A stretch of 64,000 nt of DNA from Salinithrix halophila (GTDB lineage Bacteria; Bacillota; Bacilli; Thermoactinomycetales; DSM-45169), in the NCBI RefSeq assembly GCF_042650125.1, contig NZ_JBHSAP010000018.1:310001-374000 (forward strand), given 5' to 3'. Below the pieces are notes generated by a model. The model saw only the letters and a program-made list of their open reading frames with translations, was not told where the DNA came from and did no database searches. The position numbers and the translations under genes were made by a program. Below, in pieces: positions 33,271-41,831 of this stretch. Position 1 is the stretch's first letter. Each line of letters starts with the position of its first letter.

Positions 33271-34257
33271 TCATCTATCGGAGAACTCACGCCATAGCGT
33301 ACTCCCGTGAGTGAAAACCGCTGGGGAGCCCCCCGTGTGCCAAAAGAGGGCGCGTTCGGAGGAAGAAGCCAAGTCCATCATACCGGCGAGGGCTTTTCCC
33401 GTATAGACGGGGTCGACTACTAGACCTTCCGTCTCCGCCAACAGGCGGATGGCGCGATTGCCTTCTTCTGAAGGGGCTCCATACTTACGGCCGATGTACC
33501 CGTCGGAAACTTCCACTTCCCTCTCCTGCACCCGCTTTTCACTACCCAGACGCTCCAGCAACTGATTGGCCAGACGGGCTACTTGCCGGCGAAGCTCTGC
33601 CGCTCCCAGCCAAGCGCTAATTCCGCGGATGTTCACAGGAAGGGGCGACAGGGCACGCCCGGCCAGGAGGCCGGCCATCGTCCCTCCAGTCCCTGCCGAT
33701 AGCCAGATCGTATCGATGGAGCTTCCCGACTGTCTTTGCTGTGCAGCCCATTCTTTCCAAGCGAGAACATACCCATAGTCACCAGCAGGAGTCGAACCGC
33801 CCACCGGAATGACAAAGGGTCTTCGCCCTTGAGACCGGACTTCCTCTGCCTTCGCCTCCATCGCCTCTTCCAAAGCTTCGGAACCATAGACGCCCGTCAG
33901 AAAGCATTGAGCGCCGAACAATCGATCCAGGAGCAGATTCCCCTGCCCTGTGCCCATCCGGTCGCCAGCAAAACAAAGCCAGGCATCTAACCCGACCCTG
34001 CGGGCGGCACCGGCAGTGAGCCGGGCATGGTTGGATTGGGGACTGCCTCCGGTAATCACCAAGTCACAGCCCGTCTCTTTCGCCTCGCCGAGCAAAAATT
34101 CCAGCTTTCTGAGCTTGTTGCCGCCGAGAGCGGTCCCGGTTAGGTCGTCCCGTTTCACCCAGATCTCAGGAAGTCCGGCAGCAGCAGCCAAACGGGGAAG
34201 CGGATGCAACGGTGTTTCACCCCACAGAAGCTGTACACGGGGGAATGGGATGCTCAT
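33271..34257 (-). CDS. dcyD: D-cysteine desulfhydrase / ACC deaminase-family PLP enzyme
   Basis: 328 residues. The N-terminal WVKRDDLTGTALGGNKLRKLEFLL contains the PLP lysine in the fold-type II context, then ITGGSPQSNHARLTAGAARRVGLD, PVGGSTPAGDYGYVLAWKEW and SAGTGGTMAGLLAG (phosphate-binding). D-cysteine desulfhydrase makes pyruvate, H2S and ammonia; 1-aminocyclopropane-1-carboxylate deaminase is the alternative in the family. Cotranscribed with dapB (12 nt gap). Not part of the B. subtilis version of this locus. Confidence 0.88.
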   Translation of the reverse strand: MSIPFPRVQLLWGETPLHPLPRLAAAAGLPEIWVKRDDLTGTALGGNKLRKLEFLLGEAKETGCDLVITGGSPQSNHARLTAGAARRVGLDAWLCFAGDRMGTGQGNLLLDRLFGAQCFLTGVYGSEALEEAMEAKAEEVRSQGRRPFVIPVGGSTPAGDYGYVLAWKEWAAQQRQSGSSIDTIWLSAGTGGTMAGLLAGRALSPLPVNIRGISAWLGAAELRRQVARLANQLLERLGSEKRVQEREVEVSDGYIGRKYGAPSEEGNRAIRLLAETEGLVVDPVYTGKALAGMMDLASSSERALFWHTGGSPAVFTHGSTLWREFSDR

Positions 34258-34269
34258 ATAACCCTCCCT

Positions 34270-35073
34270 TTATAAGTCGAGGATCTTCTCCAACCCATAG
34301 ACAAGACCCGTTCGATTCATGACGTCCTCTACAGCGAGCTTCACCCCAGGCATGAAGGATTCCCTGTTGAGAGAATCATGGCGAATCGTCAGCAGCTGCC
34401 CGGCGTCGGAAAGCAGCACCTCTTGATGAGCAACCAGACCCGGCAGGCGGACACTGTGCACCCTGAAGCCGTCTCGGTATCCGCCCCGGGCTCCCTCCAG
34501 CGTCTCTTTTTCTTCCGGATGTCCCTGCTTCATCTCTTCCCGTTCCTTGGAGATGAGCTCGGCGGTCTTCCAGGCTGTACCCGATGGGGCATCCAACTTC
34601 CTGTCATGGTGCATCTCGATAATCTCCAGGTGGGGCATATATCGAGATGCTTTAGCGGCAAATACCATCATCAATACTGCTCCGATCGCAAAATTGGGAG
34701 CGATGATGCCGCCAATCCCCTTATCCCGGCAGAGCTCGTCCAATTCGCGGATCTCCTCTTCGGTGAGGCCGGTCGTTCCTACCACCGGTCTCACACCGGC
34801 CTCAATCGCCCGCTCTGTATTAGCTTTGACTTGATCCGGCGTCGTAAAGTCCACCAATACATCCGGTCCCTGGGCAAGCACCTCGTCAAGGGAATCCGTC
34901 AAAGTGATTCCCAGTTTGCCAATACCGATCGCCTCCCCGGCGTCTTCCCCTTTCTTGCGACGGGCTGTCGCACCAGAAAGGACTAAGCTCTCCTCTCTTT
35001 GTATCAACTTGACGACTTCCTGTCCCATACGTCCTGTGGCCCCCGCTACAGCCACCTTAATCGGTTTCATCAC
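34270..35073 (-). CDS. dapB: 4-hydroxy-tetrahydrodipicolinate reductase
   Basis: 267 residues. NAD(P)-binding VAVAGATGRMGQEVVKLI at the N-terminus, VDFTTPDQVKANTERAI, VVGTTGLTEEEI, and the catalytic EMHHDRKLDAPSGTAWKTAELI are all present. It reduces the dihydrodipicolinate precursor for lysine, peptidoglycan and spore dipicolinate. Downstream of ypjD as in B. subtilis. Confidence 0.97.
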   Translation of the reverse strand: MMKPIKVAVAGATGRMGQEVVKLIQREESLVLSGATARRKKGEDAGEAIGIGKLGITLTDSLDEVLAQGPDVLVDFTTPDQVKANTERAIEAGVRPVVGTTGLTEEEIRELDELCRDKGIGGIIAPNFAIGAVLMMVFAAKASRYMPHLEIIEMHHDRKLDAPSGTAWKTAELISKEREEMKQGHPEEKETLEGARGGYRDGFRVHSVRLPGLVAHQEVLLSDAGQLLTIRHDSLNRESFMPGVKLAVEDVMNRTGLVYGLEKILDL

Positions 35074-35132
35074 AAATTCGGCGCCAGGCCTCTTCGACCC
35101 GCGCCTCCCCTCCTTCTCCTACAGTGTCTCGT

Positions 35133-35462
35133 TCAGGTATTCTTGCGCGTCCAACGATCCTTGTCTCGAATATCGTATTTCTCCATCACCCGATCGAAAG
35201 CTTCTTCCAGATCGATGTTGAGGGAATTAGCAAAACAGATGATGATAAAGAGAAGATCACCCAGTTCCATCTCCATGCTGTTCTCCTCTTCCCCCGCCTT
35301 CTTTGGTTTTTCACCGTAGCGATGGTTGACCTCCCGGGCCAATTCCCCCACTTCCTCTGTCATGCGGGCCAGCATGGATAGAGGATGGAAATAGCCCTCT
35401 TTAAACTGGGAGATATACGCATCGACCTCCTGCTGCATCACTTTCATCGTCTTGGCATCCAT
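35133..35462 (-). CDS. ypjD: MazG-like nucleotide pyrophosphohydrolase YpjD
   Basis: 109 residues, all-alpha NTP-PPase. The metal-binding pattern EEVGELAREVN and MEMELGDLLFIIICFANSLNIDLEEAFDRVMEKY (E-x-E-x2-D) is complete. It hydrolyses nucleoside triphosphates to monophosphate and pyrophosphate, probably for house-cleaning of non-canonical nucleotides. Neighbourhood with dapB matches B. subtilis. Confidence 0.93.
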   Translation of the reverse strand: MDAKTMKVMQQEVDAYISQFKEGYFHPLSMLARMTEEVGELAREVNHRYGEKPKKAGEEENSMEMELGDLLFIIICFANSLNIDLEEAFDRVMEKYDIRDKDRWTRKNT

Positions 35463-35559
35463 CGTGAAAGAGCCTCCTTTTCCCCTATCATGGTAACCGA
35501 TCCATTAGTAGAAGACAAACCGTATCGCCCTTGGTAGAAAACCGTTCAGGGCTCTGAGC

Positions 35560-35697
35560 CTGTTGACAAAGTCCAAAGGTAGGTCGATTTCCGGCGAAGC
35601 GTCCTGTTGGCACCGACCGACTGAGCGGAGTATCCGGAGGCTCCGACCGTTTTGCGGCCACCACGCTTTTCCTTTGGCCGCTGGTTTGTCAATAACC
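35560..35697. mobile_element. MITE-like element, copy B
   Basis: About 138 bp in the 346-bp gap between ypjD and the YitT-family gene, where no gene is seen. Left end TGTTGACAAAGTC (35561-35573), right end TTTGTCAATAACC (35685-35697), forming terminal inverted repeats with internal AAAGG/CCTTT extension. Direct repeat of copy A: the shared core includes TCCGGAGGCTCC, CCGTTTTGCGGCC and GCTTTTCCTTTGG. No coding capacity. Confidence 0.7.
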
Positions 35698-35808
35698 TCA
35701 AGGCTCCCTTCTCATTGCCCAAACGATACGGGGCCGGTATAATAGATCGTGATTTGCCGGAAGAATGAGTGAAATCGGGTCATCCTAATAAAAAGGAGGC
35801 GATGGAAC

Positions 35809-36672
35809 ATGCATACGGCCACCAAACGGAACATTCAAAAATGGATCCGGGACATTGCGATCATTCTTTTTGGTTCTTTCATTTTCTCCCTAGGCATCAA
35901 CTATTTCGCGATCGCTAATAAACTGTCGGAGGGTGGTTTCACCGGAATTTCTCTCATCCTACACTATTTATTCGGCTTTTCTCCCGGGGTCGTGATCCTG
36001 CTCTTGAATATCCCGCTCTTTTTTGTCGGCTATAAAATCTTCGGCAAACGGACCTTGACCCTGACGGTCATCGGAACGGTCTCCGTCTCCCTCTCCCTCT
36101 CCCTAACCGAAGGCTGGGGTGAACCCATCCCCGGCGATCCCCTTCTCGCAGCCCTCTATACGGGAGTGTTAGTCGGCCTCGGGCTGGGAATGATCTTTCG
36201 GACCGGAGGAACCACTGGAGGGGTAGATATCATCGCCCGACTCGGAAACAAATATTTCGACTGGAGCATCGGCCGGACCATGTTCCTCTTCGATATCTTG
36301 GTAATTGGGGGCTCCGCTTTCTTCATCGGTCGTGAAAAGGCCATGTATACAGTCGTTGCTGTTTTCGTAGGGGCCCGGGTGATCGACTTCGTGGTCGAAG
36401 GTCTGGATACACGGAAGGCGGTAACCATTATTTCCAATTCAGCTGTCGCTATTTCGGACAAAATCACCAGTGACATGGATCGGGGCGTTACCCTTCTGAA
36501 AGGACGTGGAGGATACACCGGAACGGATAAAGAGGTCCTTTATGTGGTAATAAGCCGTCCGGAACTTCCCCGGATGAAACAACTAGTCAACGCCGTGGAT
36601 CCTTATGCCTTCGTCGTTGTCCATGACGTGCGGGATGTTTTCGGAGAAGGATTCAGCTTTGAAAAAGAATAA
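35809..36672 (+). CDS. YitT-family membrane protein (DUF161/DUF2179)
   Basis: 287 residues, AGGAGG 8 nt before the start. Five to six membrane helices fill residues about 15-180 (IILFGSFIFSLGINYFAI, GFTGISLILHYLFGFSPGVVILLLNIPLFF, GVLVGLGLGMIFRTGGTTGGVDIIARLGN), followed by the soluble C-terminal DUF2179 domain with GVTLLKGRGGYTGTDKEVLYVVISR. Corresponds in position to B. subtilis ypjC. Transport function is suspected for the family but not established. Only gene of this section on the plus strand. Confidence 0.9.
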   Translation: MHTATKRNIQKWIRDIAIILFGSFIFSLGINYFAIANKLSEGGFTGISLILHYLFGFSPGVVILLLNIPLFFVGYKIFGKRTLTLTVIGTVSVSLSLSLTEGWGEPIPGDPLLAALYTGVLVGLGLGMIFRTGGTTGGVDIIARLGNKYFDWSIGRTMFLFDILVIGGSAFFIGREKAMYTVVAVFVGARVIDFVVEGLDTRKAVTIISNSAVAISDKITSDMDRGVTLLKGRGGYTGTDKEVLYVVISRPELPRMKQLVNAVDPYAFVVVHDVRDVFGEGFSFEKE

Positions 36673-36684
36673 TCGAACCTTCTT

Positions 36685-37518
36685 CTAAAAACGGCCTGGC
36701 ATTCGCCGCTGTTTGTATCGGTGCTTTTTCCACCCCACATAACTGAGTACCATAGCGATCAACCCTCCGAGAGAGAGCGCCGCAGGCAAGATCGGAGGCA
36801 ACGTTCCTCCACCAAAGGCGGTAACATCTTCTTCAGGTCCGTTGAAAAGCGGAGGCACCATTCGTTCCCATTGGCGAATCCCTCCCCGAAGTTCTTCCCG
36901 AGGCAATGGATTGATATGGACTCGGCTTCGGAGAAAATTCATCAATGAGCGGACCTTCTCCACCGTCATAGGCTTTCGTGCGACCTCCAAGGCAGGCTCG
37001 ATCTGTTCATAATGAAGAATCAGTTCCCGGACGGCAATCCTGAGGTTCTCAGGATTGCCTTTTTTGGCGGCTCCCTTCACCCGGGCAATATCTTTCCTGA
37101 AAACCGGTTCATACCGGTACCATAGCGGTTGGTGGGGGTGAGCAATCGCATCGAAGGCCAAAGCAGACCGTTCGGCAGCCCGATTCAAATCATCGGAAGC
37201 AGGCATCACACGGTTGAGCTGCCGGTCGAGTTCCACCAGCGTTTCAGATAATGCCTCGACCCCCTGAATCGACAGATTCACTTCGGATAAGTCCGAACGG
37301 GCAAAACTTTTTGCTAAAACTGCCGTCTCCTCCCGTGCTTTCAGATAATTTTCTTCCCCACCCTGCCGGACTCTCTCTTCGATCTGCAATGCCTGTTTCG
37401 TCCATTGATCGACTAACCCATCCTCAGCTGTCGCCATCCCCGGAGTTCCATTCATAAACAGAACCAGGAAAAACACCAAACCGGCCAATCCTAGGACCCA
37501 CCCTTGTTGACGCCCCAT
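36685..37518 (-). CDS. ypjB: Sporulation protein YpjB
   Basis: 277 residues. N-terminal signal/anchor (about 8-30, VLGLAGLVFFLVLFMNGTPGMATA), a helical extracytoplasmic domain, and a C-terminal membrane helix (LSLGGLIAMVLSYVGW) followed by a basic tail KKHRYKQRRM. This topology and its position next to ypjA identify the YpjB family, which is linked to sporulation in Bacillus; molecular role unknown. A copy of the 27-bp motif lies about 120 bp upstream. Confidence 0.85.
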   Translation of the reverse strand: MGRQQGWVLGLAGLVFFLVLFMNGTPGMATAEDGLVDQWTKQALQIEERVRQGGEENYLKAREETAVLAKSFARSDLSEVNLSIQGVEALSETLVELDRQLNRVMPASDDLNRAAERSALAFDAIAHPHQPLWYRYEPVFRKDIARVKGAAKKGNPENLRIAVRELILHYEQIEPALEVARKPMTVEKVRSLMNFLRSRVHINPLPREELRGGIRQWERMVPPLFNGPEEDVTAFGGGTLPPILPAALSLGGLIAMVLSYVGWKKHRYKQRRMPGRF

Positions 37519-37639
37519 CTCACTTCTCTCCCCCCGCTTTTCCTTTCCATTGATTCATTGGTACATCCTATGCACCGCCTGTCCTCCCCATGAAAGAAGC
37601 CTGTCATCTGACAGACTTCTCCTTTGAATGGCACTTATG

Positions 37640-37666
37640 GTTTGGAATACAGACTTGTTTATATTG
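37640..37666 (-). repeat. 27-bp intergenic motif, copy 3
   Basis: Plus strand GTTTG, GAATA, CAGAC, 2 nt, GTTTATATTG. One change in the second half-site; spacing identical to the other copies. Located between ypjA and ypjB, upstream of ypjB on the minus strand. Confidence 0.65.
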
Positions 37667-37680
37667 TAATTTTCCAAGGA

Positions 37681-37713
37681 CAAAAAAAGAGACCAAAGAG
37701 GTCTCTTTTTTTG
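37681..37713. terminator. Terminator between ypjA and ypjB
   Basis: AAAAAAAGAGACC, loop AAAGA, GGTCTCTTTTTTT: symmetric A/T flanks allow function on both strands. It ends right at the ypjA stop. Confidence 0.85.
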
Positions 37714-37714
37714 T

Positions 37715-38377
37715 CTACAGAATCGCCTTTGTTGGGCTCTGCCACCACAACGGGCTTTTCCATTTCCGTTCCTTCCGGGGTGGGAAACCCAAACCGGCGA
37801 ACAGGATGAGGCTGATGATACTCATGCCGAAGGTGAACAGAGCCACCATCGGTTCCAAGCCTGCCAGGGACGGGGGAAGCCATGGATGAACATTCCACCC
37901 GTAGTCCAGGGTGTCGTTTAACAGTACCCAGGCAGCCACAATAAACAGGTGGCGCCAGTCATAAGTGAAGAAACGACTGTAGAGCACACCCTGAATCGCC
38001 ATTCCCAGATGAGAAGCCATCAACATCCAGTCCGTCCAATGAAGGGCCTCCAGAAAAGGCATGTCGGCGCGTTCCGCCCCCGCTACAATCATAGCGACCG
38101 CCCAGATGCCGTATTTAAAGAGCGTGACTCCAGCAAAGGCTTCCATGAGAGGACTTCGCCGATTCAACAGATACAGGAGGAGAACTAGCGTAAATGCAGC
38201 GCTCGCTGTCGGACTATCGGGAACAAAGGGAAGAAAGCGGAGTTCTGTCACCGCCAGTTGGTTCTTGTACCAGTAGTAACCGTAGAAGGTCCCCAAAAGA
38301 TTGATCAAAAACAGCCCCCACAAAAAAGAGCGTTGATTGAGTAGACGGATGAAGATCTGCCACCGGATCCGGATCAT
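37715..38377 (-). CDS. ypjA: DUF1405 membrane protein YpjA
   Basis: 220 residues from the ATG at 38377 (GGGAGG upstream; the longer reading through the qcrC end is rejected). Six or so membrane helices, with the family segments LINLLGTFYGYYWYKNQL, PDSPTASAAFTLVLLLYLL, FKYGIWAVAMIVAG and WVLLNDTLDYGWNVHPWLP. Conserved next to qcrC in Bacillales; function unknown, but the constant linkage to the quinol oxidoreductase suggests a role in its assembly (inference). Confidence 0.88.
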   Translation of the reverse strand: MIRIRWQIFIRLLNQRSFLWGLFLINLLGTFYGYYWYKNQLAVTELRFLPFVPDSPTASAAFTLVLLLYLLNRRSPLMEAFAGVTLFKYGIWAVAMIVAGAERADMPFLEALHWTDWMLMASHLGMAIQGVLYSRFFTYDWRHLFIVAAWVLLNDTLDYGWNVHPWLPPSLAGLEPMVALFTFGMSIISLILFAGLGFPPRKERKWKSPLWWQSPTKAIL

Positions 38378-38405
38378 ATGCGCCCTCCCTTCCATCTCCG
38401 CAGAG

Positions 38406-38437
38406 TAAAAAACCCCGGCCATCATGGCCGGGGTTTT
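38406..38437. terminator. Terminator after qcrC
   Basis: AACCCCGGCC/GGCCGGGGTT perfect 10-bp stem with loop ATCAT, and a run of T on the minus strand. It ends the qcrABC transcript before ypjA. Confidence 0.88.
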
Positions 38438-38441
38438 GGCT

Positions 38442-39254
38442 TTAGTGTTCTTCGGTCGGCGGTTTTTTGCCGGTTTTCTGTCTGGCAAGCCAGTCAGCCA
38501 GCTGTTTCTTCTCTTTCGCCGTTCCCTGGAACATACCGGCGGGCATGGTGCCTTTCCCTTCATCCATGATCTTGATGATCTCTTCGGAAGAGTAGGCATC
38601 CCCAATCCCTCTGAGAGACGGGCCTTGAAGACCTTCCAGCTGTTGGCCATGACAGTTAACGCAAGCGTTATTCTTGTAGATCTCATAAGCCGGATCGTTC
38701 TGATCGACGATCTTAGCTTCTTCACCTGCCCCTTTGGGTTGTGAAGCCAGCTGTTTCTGGTGTTCATCCTCCGCCACCCAGGTGAGTACAACGATCCCTA
38801 CTAAGCTGAGCAACGCGATCCCAGTGGTGATCGGCCGCTTCATCGGGCGCCGCTCCTTGCCCCGATCCAGCCAGGGGACCAGGAACAGTCCTCCAAAGAG
38901 GAGAGAGGGAACAAGGACGGTCCCGATAACGACGAAGGGCCCGGATGCCCACTTAAACTTCAACAGCTCATAGAGGAACAGGAAGTACCAGTCCGGCACC
39001 GGTAGGAATCCCGTGTTGGTCGGATCTGCTTGTTCCCCGAGGGGCGGCTCTTCAGCCATCACAAGAGCGAGAAAGCCGACTAGGACGACGACAGCCACCA
39101 TCCACTCCTTCAAGAGGAAGTTCGGAAAAAAGGCTTCCGTCTTGCCTGGGAATTCGGAGTAGTCCTTTGGGTATATCCGCTGTTTATTGGATTTAACCCG
39201 TGAATCCCCGACAAAATGTACGTCTTGTTCTTTGTCTTGGTCATTATGTGCCAT
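38442..39254 (-). CDS. qcrC: Menaquinol:cytochrome c reductase subunit QcrC (cytochrome b/c)
   Basis: 270 residues fusing a subunit-IV-like membrane part (about 45-175: WMVAVVVLVGFLALVM, PDWYFLFLYELLKF, VPSLLFGGLFLVPWLDRG) to a C-terminal class I cytochrome c with haem motif CVNCHG and distal Met in GTMPAGM. It accepts electrons from the Rieske protein side and passes them to cytochrome c oxidase. Fusion of subunit IV with cytochrome c is the normal Bacillus arrangement. Confidence 0.96.
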   Translation of the reverse strand: MAHNDQDKEQDVHFVGDSRVKSNKQRIYPKDYSEFPGKTEAFFPNFLLKEWMVAVVVLVGFLALVMAEEPPLGEQADPTNTGFLPVPDWYFLFLYELLKFKWASGPFVVIGTVLVPSLLFGGLFLVPWLDRGKERRPMKRPITTGIALLSLVGIVVLTWVAEDEHQKQLASQPKGAGEEAKIVDQNDPAYEIYKNNACVNCHGQQLEGLQGPSLRGIGDAYSSEEIIKIMDEGKGTMPAGMFQGTAKEKKQLADWLARQKTGKKPPTEEH

Positions 39255-39280
39255 ATGTTTTCCCCCCTAACGTATCAGGC

Positions 39281-39952
39281 TTAGAGCGGCCCTGAGATAC
39301 CCTGTCTCCGGATCAGGAAGAAGTGGGCTCCCAGAAGAGCCAGCAAGACGCCGGGGAGGAAGAAAACGTGCAAAGCGAAAAAGCGTGCCAACGTCTGCGC
39401 CCCGACGATTTCTCCCCCCTGCAGGAATGTAGCGATAGCGCTACCGATCACCGGCACACTCGCTGCGATCTCGATCCCCACTTTGGTTGCAAAGTAAGCT
39501 TTGTTATCCCACGGCAACAAGTATCCGGTGAAGCCGAGTCCCATCATCGTAAAGAAAATCAGCATCCCGACCACCCAGTTGAATTCACGAGGATGCTTGT
39601 AAGATCCCGTGAAAAAGACCCGTAGGGTATGGAGAAACAACATCACGATCGACACGCTGGCACCCCAGTGGTGCATGCCGCGGACAATGTGTCCGAATGC
39701 GATTTCATTCTGCAGGTAATCGACACTTTTCCACGCGTTCTGAATGTCAGGAACATAATACATCGCCAAAAACATACCCGAAAGGATCTGGATGACGACA
39801 ATAAAAAAGGTCAACCCGCCGAAACAGTAGATGAACGCAGAGAAATGATGCGCTGGGTTAACGTGCTCAGGAACTTCGTGATCGGCTATATCACGCCACA
39901 TCGGTGTGATATCCAGCCGTTTGTCCAACCATTCATATGCACTCTTCAACAT
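39281..39952 (-). CDS. qcrB: Menaquinol:cytochrome c reductase cytochrome b subunit QcrB
   Basis: 223 residues, cytochrome b6 type. Four membrane helices with the haem-ligand histidines in GHIVRGMHHWGASVSIVMLFLHTLRV and ARFFALHVFFLPGVLLALLGAHF. MWRDIADHEVPEHVNP at the N-terminus is typical of Bacillus. Starts 3 nt after qcrA ends. Confidence 0.97.
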   Translation of the reverse strand: MLKSAYEWLDKRLDITPMWRDIADHEVPEHVNPAHHFSAFIYCFGGLTFFIVVIQILSGMFLAMYYVPDIQNAWKSVDYLQNEIAFGHIVRGMHHWGASVSIVMLFLHTLRVFFTGSYKHPREFNWVVGMLIFFTMMGLGFTGYLLPWDNKAYFATKVGIEIAASVPVIGSAIATFLQGGEIVGAQTLARFFALHVFFLPGVLLALLGAHFFLIRRQGISGPL

Positions 39953-39955
39953 AGC

Positions 39956-40477
39956 TTACGCCCCTCCCCCTCGCTGCTTGATCGGGCCCAGGAGAAGTCT
40001 GTCACCCTCGATTTTCGATGCATACACGTCCAGCGGGGCATTGGGTGGAGTACCCGGGATATTGACCCCATCCTTGGTATATTCACCGCCGTGGCAGGGA
40101 CAGTAAAAGATATTCGTCTTCCCTCCACCTTCCCATTTCACCGTACAGCCCAAGTGTTTGCAGATGGGGGATAGTGCGAGAATCTCGCCACCGTGTTTCA
40201 AGACCCAAGCGGTCGCCTTTTCTCCGCCCTCTTTTTTGTACCAGCCGTCTTTACGCTCAATCCGAAATTCCACGGATTTCGGATCTTTACCGAACTCATT
40301 CACCGAGCCCACATCCACAAATTTCGTATCCGTTCCCTTCTGAAGAAGCGGATCGACAGCAAAGCGCACCATCGGATAAAGCACACCCGACGCGAGAAAA
40401 CCTGCTGTGCTCGCGATGGTGTAAGTCAAAAACTTACGGCGCGACATTCCCGGTTTCTGCTGATTGTTGTCGCTCAC
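39956..40477 (-). CDS. qcrA: Menaquinol:cytochrome c reductase Rieske iron-sulfur subunit QcrA
   Basis: 173 residues. Twin-arginine-like N-terminus SRRKFLTYTIASTAGFLASGVLY acts as signal anchor. Rieske cluster ligands lie in CKHLGC and CPCHGG, with the PGTPPNAPL loop. First gene of qcrABC, with a strong promoter about 80 bp upstream. Confidence 0.97.
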   Translation of the reverse strand: MSDNNQQKPGMSRRKFLTYTIASTAGFLASGVLYPMVRFAVDPLLQKGTDTKFVDVGSVNEFGKDPKSVEFRIERKDGWYKKEGGEKATAWVLKHGGEILALSPICKHLGCTVKWEGGGKTNIFYCPCHGGEYTKDGVNIPGTPPNAPLDVYASKIEGDRLLLGPIKQRGGGA

Positions 40478-40552
40478 GACTCGTCCGACCTCCCTCTATA
40501 CGACTTAAACGTCCAACCGGACCGAAACCATAAGTATTACTAGGACATATCC

Positions 40553-40582
40553 ATGATAGCCAACCGCCTCAACCTATGTCAA
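40553..40582 (-). promoter_or_regulatory. Sigma-A promoter of qcrABC
   Basis: Minus strand TTGACA (perfect), 18 nt, TATCAT (one mismatch), about 75-105 bp upstream of qcrA. Confidence 0.75.
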
Positions 40583-40647
40583 GGACGGGCCTGATGCCGT
40601 TTTCAAGCTTGTGGATTCATCGATTATTCTCCCCGGAAACCTTTCCA

Positions 40648-41082
40648 TCATTCTCCTGATTCCGTTTCCCACACCCGAACGATAAGCTGGATGACGGATT
40701 CCGTCTCCTCTTCCAACCCCCTTTTTTCCGGTTCCAGGTTGATCCATCGATAGCCTGCTTCTTCTAGTCCCCTAGGAAATAGTTTCCCTTCTCCCAGAAA
40801 AAATAAGTGATGGAAACCGTATGGCGCTAGCTCCCTTACCACACTGTCTATGTAGGAGAAAAAAACCTTATCATCCAAACCCTGATAAGGGATCGCAGGC
40901 ATTAACAGCAGGCGGCCGGTCAGTTCCTGCTCAACCGCTTTCGCCACCCTTTCCGTCAACCTCGGTCCGAAAAGTTCGGGCTGTTTTCCCGGGAGGCGGA
41001 TGCCATAGACCGGTACAAGAAGGCTGTCTACATAAGGAGCCGACTGCTTCCATTCTTCCATATCCAAATTGGTGAGACGCAT
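40648..41082 (-). CDS. ypiF: DUF2487 protein YpiF
   Basis: 144 residues, soluble. It begins MRLTNLDMEEWKQSAPYVDSLLVPVYGI and contains LLMPAIPYQGLDDKVFFSYIDSV and HHLFFLGE, features of the YpiF family found between ypiB and qcrA in Bacillales. Function unknown. It precedes the qcr promoter and is preceded by ypiB/reoY with a hairpin in the gap. Confidence 0.87.
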   Translation of the reverse strand: MRLTNLDMEEWKQSAPYVDSLLVPVYGIRLPGKQPELFGPRLTERVAKAVEQELTGRLLLMPAIPYQGLDDKVFFSYIDSVVRELAPYGFHHLFFLGEGKLFPRGLEEAGYRWINLEPEKRGLEEETESVIQLIVRVWETESGE

Positions 41083-41135
41083 CCGAAAAACCCTCCCAAA
41101 ATGTCCGGAGACGCCATATTTCGGACCTTGAAATA

Positions 41136-41163
41136 TAAAAGGCCCGGACCTCTACCGGGCATT
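41136..41163 (-). terminator. Hairpin between reoY/ypiB and ypiF
   Basis: GCCCGG...CCGGGC stem followed by CTTTTATATT on the minus strand, so a moderate terminator that could allow readthrough into ypiF. Confidence 0.55.
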
Positions 41164-41172
41164 ATATCGGAC

Positions 41173-41724
41173 TTATTTTTCATTTTCCACAAGTTGAAGC
41201 CATTGTTCGGTTAATTGTAAGAATTGCTTTTCGTCTCCAATAGCTAGGGCCTCGTCGATGCGCCGGTACAGCTCTTTTTCTTGGAAGTCACGAACCGCTT
41301 GATCGAGGATCATCTCCGCAAATAGACCGAATAAAGTATCTTGTACGAGATCTTGTCTCTCCATGGGATTACCCTCCAATACGGCAGCGTATTCTGGGCA
41401 GCTGGACCTTTCCTTAAAATAGAGACTGACGTACAAATCTTCTTGAGGAGAGGAACGGATATCGTAAAAAGCTGTCTCGACATCAGAACTGACCCGCCTG
41501 TTTTTAGTGAACTTGAAGGGGGTCATCTGAATGCATCGGGTAGAGATCAACAAGGCTTTGGGTAAATGCCGCAGGCTATCGACAAAATGGGTACGTTCCA
41601 GGAGCTCGTCGTCGGAACAGAGGTAATTGAGAAGCCAGGCGGCCTCTCGTTTCTGGAGTTCGAAGCGGTTCAAAAACCACTGGATAAACTCCTTTTTCTC
41701 CGAGACCGTCACACAATCACCCAT
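41173..41724 (-). CDS. reoY: ReoY/YpiB (UPF0302) protein
   Basis: 183 residues. The segment EKKEFIQWFLNRFELQKREAAWLLNYL and the C-terminal helices (YRRIDEALAIGDEKQFLQLTEQW) match the YpiB/UPF0302 family. Its Listeria member ReoY works with ReoM to bring MurA (UDP-GlcNAc enolpyruvyl transferase) to ClpCP for degradation, thus controlling peptidoglycan synthesis (established for the family). The start is uncertain: an ATG at 41724 or a GTG four codons later. Confidence 0.9.
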   Translation of the reverse strand: MGDCVTVSEKKEFIQWFLNRFELQKREAAWLLNYLCSDDELLERTHFVDSLRHLPKALLISTRCIQMTPFKFTKNRRVSSDVETAFYDIRSSPQEDLYVSLYFKERSSCPEYAAVLEGNPMERQDLVQDTLFGLFAEMILDQAVRDFQEKELYRRIDEALAIGDEKQFLQLTEQWLQLVENEK

Positions 41725-41831
41725 ACCCTACCCCCCCAATCCGCATCGATGAGAATATTTTGAACTCTATTTGTAATATACGCGGGGAGCCTCTCAAATT
41801 TTCGGATAATCGTAATAGAGGCTTATATTTT

